Shown here: piece after piece, positions 16,692 to 24,025 of the stretch
How the letters are laid out: the number at the start of each line of letters is the position of its first letter
Position numbering within the stretch: the first letter of the stretch is position 1
NCBI RefSeq assembly: GCF_005938385.1
Contig: NZ_VCRA01000005.1
Span: 434,001 to 498,000, forward strand
Length of the DNA: 64,000 bases
DNA from: Paenibacillus mesophilus
Lineage (GTDB): Bacteria; Bacillota; Bacilli; Paenibacillales; NBRC-103111
Direction of reading: 5' to 3'
Translations under genes and position numbers: made by a program
The notes under the pieces: generated by a model
Seen by the model: only the letters and a program-made list of their open reading frames with translations
Told to the model about the DNA's origin: nothing
The model's database searches: none

Positions 16692-16992
16692 TCCGATACG
16701 ACATTCATACTTAGGAGCGCCTGAGAGCCGACGTCCACGACTAGGCGATCGGGCGTTTTCCCTTTTCCGCTGCTAGCGCAAACCCCATATCGTTCGATAG
16801 ACCGAGTCGAACCTCTAGTTTTTCCCTCCGAGCCAAAATTTTGTCGCCTTCAATCTCTAAATCTAGTTGCCTTTTCCCGCGAAATGTCATACTTTTGAAA
16901 GAGTTATGCGTTTCATGTCAGATTGAACGATTGAATGTCGAATTTCATCAAAACCTGCGGGCTAGATACCGGGGTTGTTCCGAGGTGCAAGG
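16692..16992 (+). other. Intergenic region without recognised features
   Basis: About 300 bases before the histidine kinase gene. No open frame, terminator or clear promoter stands out. It must contain the kinase promoter. The final bases hold a good ribosome binding site (GAGGTG). Confidence 0.5.
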
Positions 16993-18900
16993 ATGAAGGC
17001 AGTTCCGCCTATACTAACGGCTTGTTTTATAATTTTTCTTATTCCATTCATACTCGCGCCGCCATCCGTTAGCGCTGATCCGGTTTCGATGGAACCGTTC
17101 GGCGAATGGCAGTTCAAATGGGCAACGCAGCACGATACCGGATCAACGTCCGAGGAACGAAACGATCCCCGCGGATGGATACATGCGAGTGCCGACAACC
17201 CGGTTCCGGAAAACCCGGCAAACTATACAAGCGCTTGGATCAAAATCGAGCTGCCCCCGTACAGGTCATCCGCATGGAAACAACCCGGGCTTTTTATAGA
17301 CAAGCTGTACGGACATAAAGTGAACATATACGCCGGAGAGCGGTCCATTTACGAATCCGAGCGGCACTATTCCTACGACGTATTCAAGATCGCGCTCCCC
17401 TTGGAGCAGCAGGATATGGGGAAGGCTTTATATATCAAAATCGTTACCTATAGCGATCGCATCGGACTTCATCAAAATATCGGGATCGGGGAATATCAGG
17501 ACGAACTGATCCGGTTTTACAAAACGGACTTATTCGATTTGATACTCGGCGGCTCGCTCGTCTTCTTCGGTGCGATGATGCTGCTATGCTCGCCGTTTCT
17601 GAACAAGTCCCAGCTTGCGAGATGGATCTCATTATCGCTGGTCATTTTTACGACAGGCACGATGATCGTAACGTACTCGCCCTTTCCTTACACGTTTTTC
17701 GGCAGTTACGGGAAGCTTTGCTTGACTACGTTCGATCTCTCCTTGTTCGTTTTTCTGCCGTCGCTAGCCTTATTCATCGAGAAAGCGCTGGATGGCGCCA
17801 AGGTAACGGTCATTGTGTACATGCGCAAATTCATCGTAGCTTACTCGGCATTTTGTATTGCCTTGCTGCTGTTGAATGAGATTACAGGCTTCAAGTATAT
17901 CAACATCTATTACTTCTTCACCTTAACCGTTCTCGGCATCGTCATGCTCGTCCAATTTCTACTGCTCATCAGCGTTTCGTCGCTGCATGCGGTCCGGGGC
18001 AACAAAGACGCCATCATCTTATCGACCGGCTTCGCGTTGTTCGCGGCAACCGGAATCGGCGAATTGATCTGGTTTTACGCCCATGCGAAAAATTACGAGC
18101 TTTACTTGTGGAAATGGGGCGTACTATGCTTTGTAATCGCCTTTATCGTAATCTTGTCCCGCAGGTTCGCGAGGGATCATGAACAGATCGTCAATCACAC
18201 CAAAGAGCTGGAGCTGTACAACAGCCGGCTGCAGCGCCATGAGAAGATGGAAATTTTAAGCGAACTGGCCGCATCCGTAGCGCACGAGGTCCGCAACCCG
18301 CTTCAAGTAACCCGCGGCTTCCTCCAACTGCTCAGAGAAACGTCGGAAGACAAACCTAAAAAGTATTTGGGCTTCGCGTTGGATGAGTTGGACCGGGCTT
18401 CCGGAATTATTACCGATTTTTTAACGTTCGCCAAGCCGCAGCTGGATGATGTGTCCGTGCTACGCCTGTCCGACGAGTTCGAACACATTCAAGGCATTCT
18501 CGCTCCGATGGCTAACATTCAAGGGGGGGAAATTCGCGTACAAATACCGGACGACGTATATATTTCCGGTAATTCTTCGAAGCTGAAGCAGGCTTTCGTC
18601 AATATCGTCAAAAACAGCATCGAAGCATTGGAAAACGGGGGAACGATCGAAATATGGGCCTACCCGGGTAACGGCGAAATCGTCATTCACGTGAAAGACA
18701 CTGGCGGCGGGATGGACGAAAACGAGCTCTCCCGGCTGGGAGAGCCTTACTTCTCCAGCAAGACGAAAGGAACCGGACTCGGTCTTATGGTTACGTTTCG
18801 CATCATCGAAGTAATGCAGGGAAAAATCGAATTCAAAAGCAAAAAAGGCGCGGGGACGGAAGCGATTATACGCTTTCCATCAGCCGCCGCCCCGGAATAG
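16993..18900 (+). CDS. 7TMR-DISM-type sensor histidine kinase
   Basis: 635 residues from ATG 16993 behind GAGGTGCAAGG. A signal peptide (about 1-28) leads to an extracellular beta-rich domain of about 150 residues, then seven hydrophobic segments (about 175-390), a short coiled coil, a HisKA dimerisation domain with His431 in VAHEVRNPL, and an HATPase domain (NSIEALENGG, DTGGGMDE, GTGLGL). This is the layout of 7TM receptors with intracellular signalling modules. No response regulator is adjacent, so the partner is elsewhere. It converges on the RiPP precursor gene with only two bases between the stop codons, so the two loci may be functionally linked. Confidence 0.9.
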   Translation: MKAVPPILTACFIIFLIPFILAPPSVSADPVSMEPFGEWQFKWATQHDTGSTSEERNDPRGWIHASADNPVPENPANYTSAWIKIELPPYRSSAWKQPGLFIDKLYGHKVNIYAGERSIYESERHYSYDVFKIALPLEQQDMGKALYIKIVTYSDRIGLHQNIGIGEYQDELIRFYKTDLFDLILGGSLVFFGAMMLLCSPFLNKSQLARWISLSLVIFTTGTMIVTYSPFPYTFFGSYGKLCLTTFDLSLFVFLPSLALFIEKALDGAKVTVIVYMRKFIVAYSAFCIALLLLNEITGFKYINIYYFFTLTVLGIVMLVQFLLLISVSSLHAVRGNKDAIILSTGFALFAATGIGELIWFYAHAKNYELYLWKWGVLCFVIAFIVILSRRFARDHEQIVNHTKELELYNSRLQRHEKMEILSELAASVAHEVRNPLQVTRGFLQLLRETSEDKPKKYLGFALDELDRASGIITDFLTFAKPQLDDVSVLRLSDEFEHIQGILAPMANIQGGEIRVQIPDDVYISGNSSKLKQAFVNIVKNSIEALENGGTIEIWAYPGNGEIVIHVKDTGGGMDENELSRLGEPYFSSKTKGTGLGLMVTFRIIEVMQGKIEFKSKKGAGTEAIIRFPSAAAPE

Positions 18901-18902
18901 CA

Positions 18903-19145
18903 TTACCAGGCCGCATTCGTATCGGCATCTTGGCCTTTGATCGTCTCCGACGGATTCGGGGGAATGACCAAATAAAATTCGGTTGGCGATTCTTCCAGCG
19001 CCTTCAGCTGAATTTCATCCGGGATCGTTACCCCGAAGGCGTCTTTGATAGCCGCTTTCGGATCGCTAAGCAGTTTTTGCTTAAACGCATCGTCCTCCCA
19101 AGCTTTTTCGATGATTTGCTGCTTCAATAATTGTTCTGCCGACAC
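18903..19145 (-). CDS. NHLP-type RiPP precursor peptide ending in Trp
   Basis: 80 residues from GTG 19145, preceded by AAAGGGTG. Residues 1-65 match the nitrile-hydratase-like leader peptide (NHLP) family: IIEKAWEDDAFKQKLLSDPK, then AAIKDAFGVTIPDE and FYLVIPPNP. The remaining 15 residues (SETIKGQDADTNAAW) form a short candidate core. There is no Gly-Gly cleavage site and no cysteine anywhere, which rules out thioether or Cys-azole products. The last residue is tryptophan. It is the third gene of an operon with a methyltransferase and a class I isoprenoid-synthase-like enzyme, and it converges on a sensor kinase. The longer frame upstream has no better start. Confidence 0.88.
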   Translation of the reverse strand: MSAEQLLKQQIIEKAWEDDAFKQKLLSDPKAAIKDAFGVTIPDEIQLKALEESPTEFYLVIPPNPSETIKGQDADTNAAW

Positions 19146-19220
19146 GAAAAGACACCCTTTCCAATGATTGGATAAGTATAACGTCCCAAGTGTAGCATGA
19201 AACAGTGCCGGAATCCACAA

Positions 19221-20156
19221 TTAATTGGCATTTTTCGACAGCCAATACGCAAATCCTCCCTGAAGCAGCCGACTTTTATCCCGTTCGATCGTTGAAGCGG
19301 CGGAGAGCAGATTGGCAGTCAAATATTCGTGAAAATCGATCAAATGAGGTAATCGAAGTCCGTATGCTTTTAACCTTTGATGCCTATCGACAGCCAGTTG
19401 GGCAAATCGGCTCAAATACCCCCCCACATAGATCGACGTCTCGAGATCCTTCTCGTAAAGTTCGGCGGCGGTGCGGCGCTCGCGATTAATAAAGGCGATC
19501 AGAGTGTTCGCGCTTCCCTGCTGCAGATCCTCCCTCCAATCGGTCCAATCGTCCGCCATTTGCAGCGTGATCAACACTTCATCGACCATATCGGAAACAT
19601 CGGGTATGAGCTCCGACCGCCCGGACAACAACAGCAGCCCGGTGGAAGCGAGCTTGACGGGACTGGCTTTATGCGCGATGCGCGAAGGGCGATCGTGGAA
19701 CGCTTCCCGCTCCCTTTCATCCGACACGCTCGTCGCCCACTCCGTGACGTATTGCCGGAAGTAAGTCCAGAAAGGCGATCCGGAATCGAACATTGGCCGA
19801 TATAGCTCGAGAAATTGCATGTGCAGCAAATGGTCGAGAGCCAGCTGCTCCTTCCATTTCGTCGGAGCGGTATCCATCAGGTCGTCCTGGATGAAAAAGT
19901 GAAGCATGACAAACACGTTGGCGAGCGACATCCGGCTGCATATTGCCGCGTCCTTATTCTCGACCGAATCATGATCCAACCAGTAGGGGAGCAAATAACA
20001 GATGTAGTTTTTCGTACTGTCGGCCCGAAACGGGTGAAACCGGCTTACATACGCCAATCCTCTTTCGTTTAATGGAGCCGGAAATGCGGCTATCAGCCTC
20101 TCCGCTTCCGCAAAAACTTCGACCAACTCTTTCTTGTAGGGTTCGAGCCAGTTCAT
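19221..20156 (-). CDS. Class I isoprenoid-synthase-like enzyme
   Basis: 311 residues, all-helical by composition. Two aspartate-rich motifs are spaced as in class I isoprenoid synthases: QDDLMD (90-95) and QMADDWTDWRED (199-210), the latter like the Q..DD..D motif of polyprenyl synthases and the DxxxED motif of phytoene synthases. The substrate is therefore probably an isoprenyl diphosphate. It is not a close match to a housekeeping prenyl synthase. ComQ, which prenylates a Trp of ComX, has the same fold and size, so peptide prenylation is one possibility; a small terpene synthase is the other. ATG 20156 overlaps the methyltransferase stop by 4 bases, and the RiPP precursor follows after 75 bases. 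Confidence 0.72.
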   Translation of the reverse strand: MNWLEPYKKELVEVFAEAERLIAAFPAPLNERGLAYVSRFHPFRADSTKNYICYLLPYWLDHDSVENKDAAICSRMSLANVFVMLHFFIQDDLMDTAPTKWKEQLALDHLLHMQFLELYRPMFDSGSPFWTYFRQYVTEWATSVSDEREREAFHDRPSRIAHKASPVKLASTGLLLLSGRSELIPDVSDMVDEVLITLQMADDWTDWREDLQQGSANTLIAFINRERRTAAELYEKDLETSIYVGGYLSRFAQLAVDRHQRLKAYGLRLPHLIDFHEYLTANLLSAASTIERDKSRLLQGGFAYWLSKNAN

Positions 20157-20917
20157 AATACCCCCGAGCTTCGACCGAATACGATGCCGAACATCGGAAT
20201 TTCCAGAAACGAGTCGTCGTTATCCAGCCATCGGTCCAGTTCCTTTTCGCGTTCGGCGGTTATCGGCGTATCAAGCAAATATTCCGTCGCCAGCAGCATG
20301 TATTCCCGGCATACCTGTTTCAAATCTCGACGATCCGTGCGGACGGAATACCATTCGGTTCCAAGATGGACGAAACCGGCATGGCGGAACTCAACCAGGA
20401 GAGCATCCGGCAATTCCAGGAATGTCCCTTTCCGCTTCAGCGATTGACGGGCTTTTTTGTAGAGCGAGGAAAATAGCGGCAGTTCATCGTTGTCGCGGTA
20501 ACGCTCGTCGTCAAAGTCGATCACGATCACCGTCGACTGCTCCGACGTATGCTCGTATAACCATTTCACAAAGCCGCTCCTGTCGGGAATATGCGGTACA
20601 ACGAGTCTTGCGAGAATCGTATCATACGAACCGGTCCCGGTGAGCTGTTCATAGCTTCCATGAACGAACGTCAAGTTCCGCTTCTGTTTGTCCTGCGCCT
20701 TGCGGCACATTTCCTCCTCGATCTCGACTCCCGTAAGCCTCATATCCGGATAATGCTCGCCGATACAGGCCAAGTATGTACCGTTCCCGCAGCCGATATC
20801 GAGCAATGTCGTTCCTTTCTCGCCGAATCGTCGGAAAAACAGCGAATTCTCCACCCCGAAGAAAAGTTCCGCCGTAACGTTCAGCATGCGATCCAACCTA
20901 TCTGCTCTCGTATTCAT
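20153..20917 (-). CDS. Class I SAM-dependent methyltransferase
   Basis: 254 residues from the second of two tandem ATGs (20917), which is better spaced from GGAAGGA. Motif I reads TTLLDIGCGNGTYL, followed by the acidic strand end LTGVEIEEEM and motif IV-like YDTILARLVVPHI. The fold is that of small-molecule methyltransferases such as UbiE/MenG relatives. It opens the operon with the isoprenoid-synthase-like and NHLP genes, so the substrate may be the isoprenoid or the peptide. Substrate prediction is not possible from sequence alone. Confidence 0.82.
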   Translation of the reverse strand: MNTRADRLDRMLNVTAELFFGVENSLFFRRFGEKGTTLLDIGCGNGTYLACIGEHYPDMRLTGVEIEEEMCRKAQDKQKRNLTFVHGSYEQLTGTGSYDTILARLVVPHIPDRSGFVKWLYEHTSEQSTVIVIDFDDERYRDNDELPLFSSLYKKARQSLKRKGTFLELPDALLVEFRHAGFVHLGTEWYSVRTDRRDLKQVCREYMLLATEYLLDTPITAEREKELDRWLDNDDSFLEIPMFGIVFGRSSGVL

Positions 20918-20952
20918 CATTCCTTCCGTACTCTCATCCGAATTACCCGACT

Positions 20953-20961
20953 ATTATAGCA
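20953..20961 (-). promoter_or_regulatory. Extended -10 promoter of the methyltransferase/isoprenoid/NHLP operon
   Basis: TGCTATAAT on the minus strand, an extended -10 element, lies about 35 bases before the first gene. No convincing -35 box is present. Repeat copy C begins 26 bases further upstream. Confidence 0.6.
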
Positions 20962-20986
20962 CGAAAGACCTACTGGAGTTCCATTT

Positions 20987-21088
20987 AAGAACTTATACGG
21001 AATAACGTATCTGCTCTCTGACGACCGGGACATGTCGGTCCACAAAGCCCCTGTTATCAATCATGGCGGTAATTCCGTTAAAGTTCTT
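20987..21088. repeat. Palindromic repeat element, copy C
   Basis: 102 bp, opposite orientation to A and B. The right end is ATTCCGTTAAAGTTCTT and the left end AAGAACTTATACGGAAT, so the inverted ends have drifted. The interior keeps GTCAGAGAGC (as its complement), GACCGGG and GGGGCTTTGTGGACCG. It lies between murC and the operon at 20917. Confidence 0.82.
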
Positions 21089-21172
21089 TATTGGTGTTCA
21101 GTCGACAAAAAAATCCCTATCCGGCCGACTTCACAGTCTGCTGAATGGGATTTTAGTTCATGTACACTGCCG

Positions 21173-22468
21173 TTATGCTTGCTCATACCAGGCTTGATAT
21201 TTCTGAATGTCGCCGGCACCCATGAACAACAGCACGCAATCCTGATACACGCTCAGCTGATCGATGCTCTGCTCCGTTATATGACGGGAGGACGGAATTT
21301 TATCGATCAGGCTTTGGATCGAAACATTGCCGTTCTGCTCGCGCGCCGAGCCGAAAATGTTGGTCAAATACACTTCGTCCGATCCGGACAAGGAGCTTGC
21401 GAACTCGTCGATGAAAGCTTCCAGTCTGGAATAAGTATGGGGCTGAAAAACGGATACGACTTTTTTGCCGGGATATTTGGCGCGAACCGCATCGAGCGTA
21501 GCGGCAATTTCCGTCGGGTGATGCGCGTAGTCGTCGATCAAGACGTTGCCGCGCAGCTTTTTCTCCGTAAATCTCCGTTTGACTCCTTCGAATGTGGCTA
21601 AGCGGCTTCTCACTTGATCCATATTCAGATCTTCAAGCACGGCGACGCCGATAACCGCAAGTGCGTTCAGCACGCTATGTCTGCCATAGGCGGATACCGT
21701 AAAGGTGCCAAGACGGTTTTGATGCAAATGGACGTCGAACGTCATTCCTTCGATCCCGGACCGGACGTTATCCGCGCGAAGCTCGTTTTGCTCGCCGAAC
21801 CCGTAATGCAGAACAGGAACGTTCGTCTTAAGCGATCTTACCTGCGGATCGTCGCCAAACGCGATCAAATGCTTCTTCACGCGGTCAGCCATCTGTTGGA
21901 AGGCGAGCGTAACATCGTCGATACCCGAGAAATAATCAGGATGATCGAAGTCGATGTTCGTGATGATCGCGTAATCCGGGGCGTATGCGAGAAAGTGACG
22001 GCGATATTCACAGCTTTCGAAGACGAAATATTTGCTGTCCGGTACACCCGAGCCGGTTCCGTCGCCGATCAAAAAAGAGGTCGGCTGCAGCCCGCTGAAC
22101 GTATGCGCGATCATGCCGGTCGTCGACGTCTTTCCGTGCGCTCCGGTTACCGCGATGCTGGTGTAGCGGTTAATCCAATCACCTAGGAAATGATGATATC
22201 GCTCGACCGTAACCCCTTGCTGTTCGCATTTTACAATTTCCGGGTGGTCGTCCAGGAACGCGTTGGAGGCGATAACCCTCATGCCGGTTCTGCCGATCTC
22301 GCTCTCGCCGAAACGGAACATCGGAATTCCTCTCTGCTCGAGCGGCTTTTGGGTGAAAAACTCGGTTTCCATATCGGAGCCTTGTACAAGATGTCCCGTA
22401 TCGTGCAAAATTTGCGCCAATGCGCTCATTCCGGCACCCTTTATGCCTATAAAGTGATACTTTTCCAT
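21173..22468 (-). CDS. murC: UDP-N-acetylmuramate-L-alanine ligase
   Basis: 431 residues from ATG 22468 behind GGGAGGTATCCTT. MurC adds L-alanine to UDP-MurNAc in the cytoplasm. The N-terminal Rossmann motif HFIGIKGAGMSALA, the ATP loop TGAHGKTSTTGM, NIDFDHPDYF, and the C-terminal DDYAHHPTEI are all present. It stands alone rather than in the mur cluster, as in other Bacillales. Repeat copy C lies 85 bases past the stop. Confidence 0.95.
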   Translation of the reverse strand: MEKYHFIGIKGAGMSALAQILHDTGHLVQGSDMETEFFTQKPLEQRGIPMFRFGESEIGRTGMRVIASNAFLDDHPEIVKCEQQGVTVERYHHFLGDWINRYTSIAVTGAHGKTSTTGMIAHTFSGLQPTSFLIGDGTGSGVPDSKYFVFESCEYRRHFLAYAPDYAIITNIDFDHPDYFSGIDDVTLAFQQMADRVKKHLIAFGDDPQVRSLKTNVPVLHYGFGEQNELRADNVRSGIEGMTFDVHLHQNRLGTFTVSAYGRHSVLNALAVIGVAVLEDLNMDQVRSRLATFEGVKRRFTEKKLRGNVLIDDYAHHPTEIAATLDAVRAKYPGKKVVSVFQPHTYSRLEAFIDEFASSLSGSDEVYLTNIFGSAREQNGNVSIQSLIDKIPSSRHITEQSIDQLSVYQDCVLLFMGAGDIQKYQAWYEQA

Positions 22469-22708
22469 AAGGATACCTCCCTTATTGTCCAGGTACTGAA
22501 ACCTTAATCGAAATGTCATACTTCCCAGTATATGAAACGTAATAGGAGTCTGTGCTCCCGCCTATTGACGCGATGTTCCCGACATTGACAGTATTCCCCA
22601 AATAGAGAAGGCGTATAGCTTATCCGATTGGCGCCGCGTATATTTTGCTCCATTCGTGGAATGTTATGTTGGTATTCGAACTTTATCCCGAGCGAAGGAG
22701 AGATTACA

Positions 22709-22930
22709 TTGGCAAAGCCTGACGATCGTTCCGATAACGCGGAGAAGCTGCAAAACATGGCCCGCCATACGGCCGGCAACCTCGAGGAAGCCGAACAATA
22801 CTTGGATGAGCATGCCGACGAGATTTCCACTACGGAGAAGCAAAATATCGAAGCGAAAAACGAACGGAGACGCGCAAGCATCGCCGGATTCCAAGAAGAA
22901 GCGCAGGACGAAGCGAATAACGCGGAGTAA
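22709..22930 (+). CDS. tlp: Small acid-soluble spore protein Tlp
   Basis: 73 residues from TTG 22709 behind GAAGGAGAG. The protein has the Tlp signature: KPDDRSDNAEKLQNM at the start, then a strongly charged helical tail (EKQNIEAKNERRRASI). Tlp is made in the forespore late in sporulation, normally under sigma-G. A terminator follows. The longer frame upstream was rejected because it lacks a ribosome binding site. Confidence 0.9.
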   Translation: MAKPDDRSDNAEKLQNMARHTAGNLEEAEQYLDEHADEISTTEKQNIEAKNERRRASIAGFQEEAQDEANNAE

Positions 22931-22976
22931 CATTTCAGGTTCATCCGCTCCATTACGCCTTAGGCGGTGAATCGGA

Positions 22977-23020
22977 CAATAAGCCCTTTTCAGTTCGACT
23001 GAATCGGGCTTATTGGTTTT
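22977..23020 (+). terminator. Terminator after tlp
   Basis: CAATAAGCCC pairs with GGGCTTATTG around an inner CAGT/ACTG stem, followed by GTTTTG. The perfect outer stem could also end rnz transcription in the opposite direction. Confidence 0.75.
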
Positions 23021-23041
23021 GCCGCATCCGGCAATGGGTCA

Positions 23042-23959
23042 TCACGTTATCGGAAAGGAACCATGATCCCGTGCCATCCAAGTCGCGGGGAACTGCTCCC
23101 GGGCTTCAATTAGCAGCTGCTGCGCTTCATCCTCCTGATAACGCGAACTGATGTGAGTCAAAATCAACTGCTTCGCTCCGGCCCGTTTGGCCGTCAGTGC
23201 CGCTTCTTTAGCGGTCGAGTGATAGTAGGTTTCGGCTAATGCTTCCATGGAAGAATCGAATGTCGCTTCATGAACGAGCACGTCGGCATCCGCGGACAGC
23301 ACCACTGCGGCTTCGCATTTCCGCGTATCTCCCAGGATGACGATCTTCCTTCCGGGTATCGGCGGACCGATGAACGCTTTGCCGTCGATGATCGTACCAT
23401 CCGGCAGGGTAACGGTTTCTCCGTCCTTGATCTTCCCGAATAAAGGTCCGGGAGGGATGCCCTGCTCTTTCAGCTTGGCCGCATCCAGCTTGCCCGGCTT
23501 GTCTTTCTCAACGATTCTGTAGCCGTAGCTGTCGATTCGGTGATCGAGCTTGGCACACGTGACCTCGAACCTGTCGTCTTCGAATACGAGCCCTTCCCTT
23601 ACTTCGCGATACGACAATTCATACGACAAATGAGCTTGGCTGAACCGCAGTACGGGCTCCAGCATCGCCTCGAGACCCGGAGGACCGAACAACGTCAAAG
23701 GCGTCGTCCCTCCTTGATTCGACCGGCTGGTGAGCAATCCGGGCAGCCCGTACACATGATCGCCGTGCAAATGCGTAATGAAAATAAATTCGAGTCTGCT
23801 CGCCTTTAAAGGGGATCGCAATATTTGATGCTGCGTTCCTTCTCCGCAATCGAACAACCACATCGTGCCGCGTTCGTCGTATAGCGTCAAGGCGACGGCG
23901 GTCACGTTCCGTTCCTTCGAGGGCATTCCCGCCCCCGTACCTAGAAAATAAAGCTCCAT
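23042..23959 (-). CDS. rnz: Ribonuclease Z (tRNA 3' endonuclease)
   Basis: 305 residues of the metallo-beta-lactamase fold. It cuts the 3' trailer of tRNA precursors lacking an encoded CCA. Metal-binding motifs: THLHGDHVYGLPG (HxHxDH), KLDHRIDSYGYR, the GDTRKCE aspartate, and LTHISSRY near the C-terminus. The exosite arm (about 150-180, with GPLFGKIKDG) is present. Length and order fit Bacillus RNase Z. It follows metH on the same strand after a hairpin. Confidence 0.95.
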   Translation of the reverse strand: MELYFLGTGAGMPSKERNVTAVALTLYDERGTMWLFDCGEGTQHQILRSPLKASRLEFIFITHLHGDHVYGLPGLLTSRSNQGGTTPLTLFGPPGLEAMLEPVLRFSQAHLSYELSYREVREGLVFEDDRFEVTCAKLDHRIDSYGYRIVEKDKPGKLDAAKLKEQGIPPGPLFGKIKDGETVTLPDGTIIDGKAFIGPPIPGRKIVILGDTRKCEAAVVLSADADVLVHEATFDSSMEALAETYYHSTAKEAALTAKRAGAKQLILTHISSRYQEDEAQQLLIEAREQFPATWMARDHGSFPIT

Positions 23960-23977
23960 GCCGCTCCTTCCGCCGGG

Positions 23978-24025
23978 TTAAGGAACTGTCACGTAATCAC
24001 CCAGGTATGATGTGATAGTCCTTAA
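23978..24025. other. Intergenic hairpin at the metH stop codon
   Basis: TTAAGGAACTGTCAC pairs with GTGATAGTCCTTAA with one bulge and one wobble. The metH TAA stop lies in the right arm. There is no T-run, so it is not a standard terminator. The arm TAAGGAACT resembles the ends of the 102-bp repeat, but the interior is unrelated. Confidence 0.55.
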
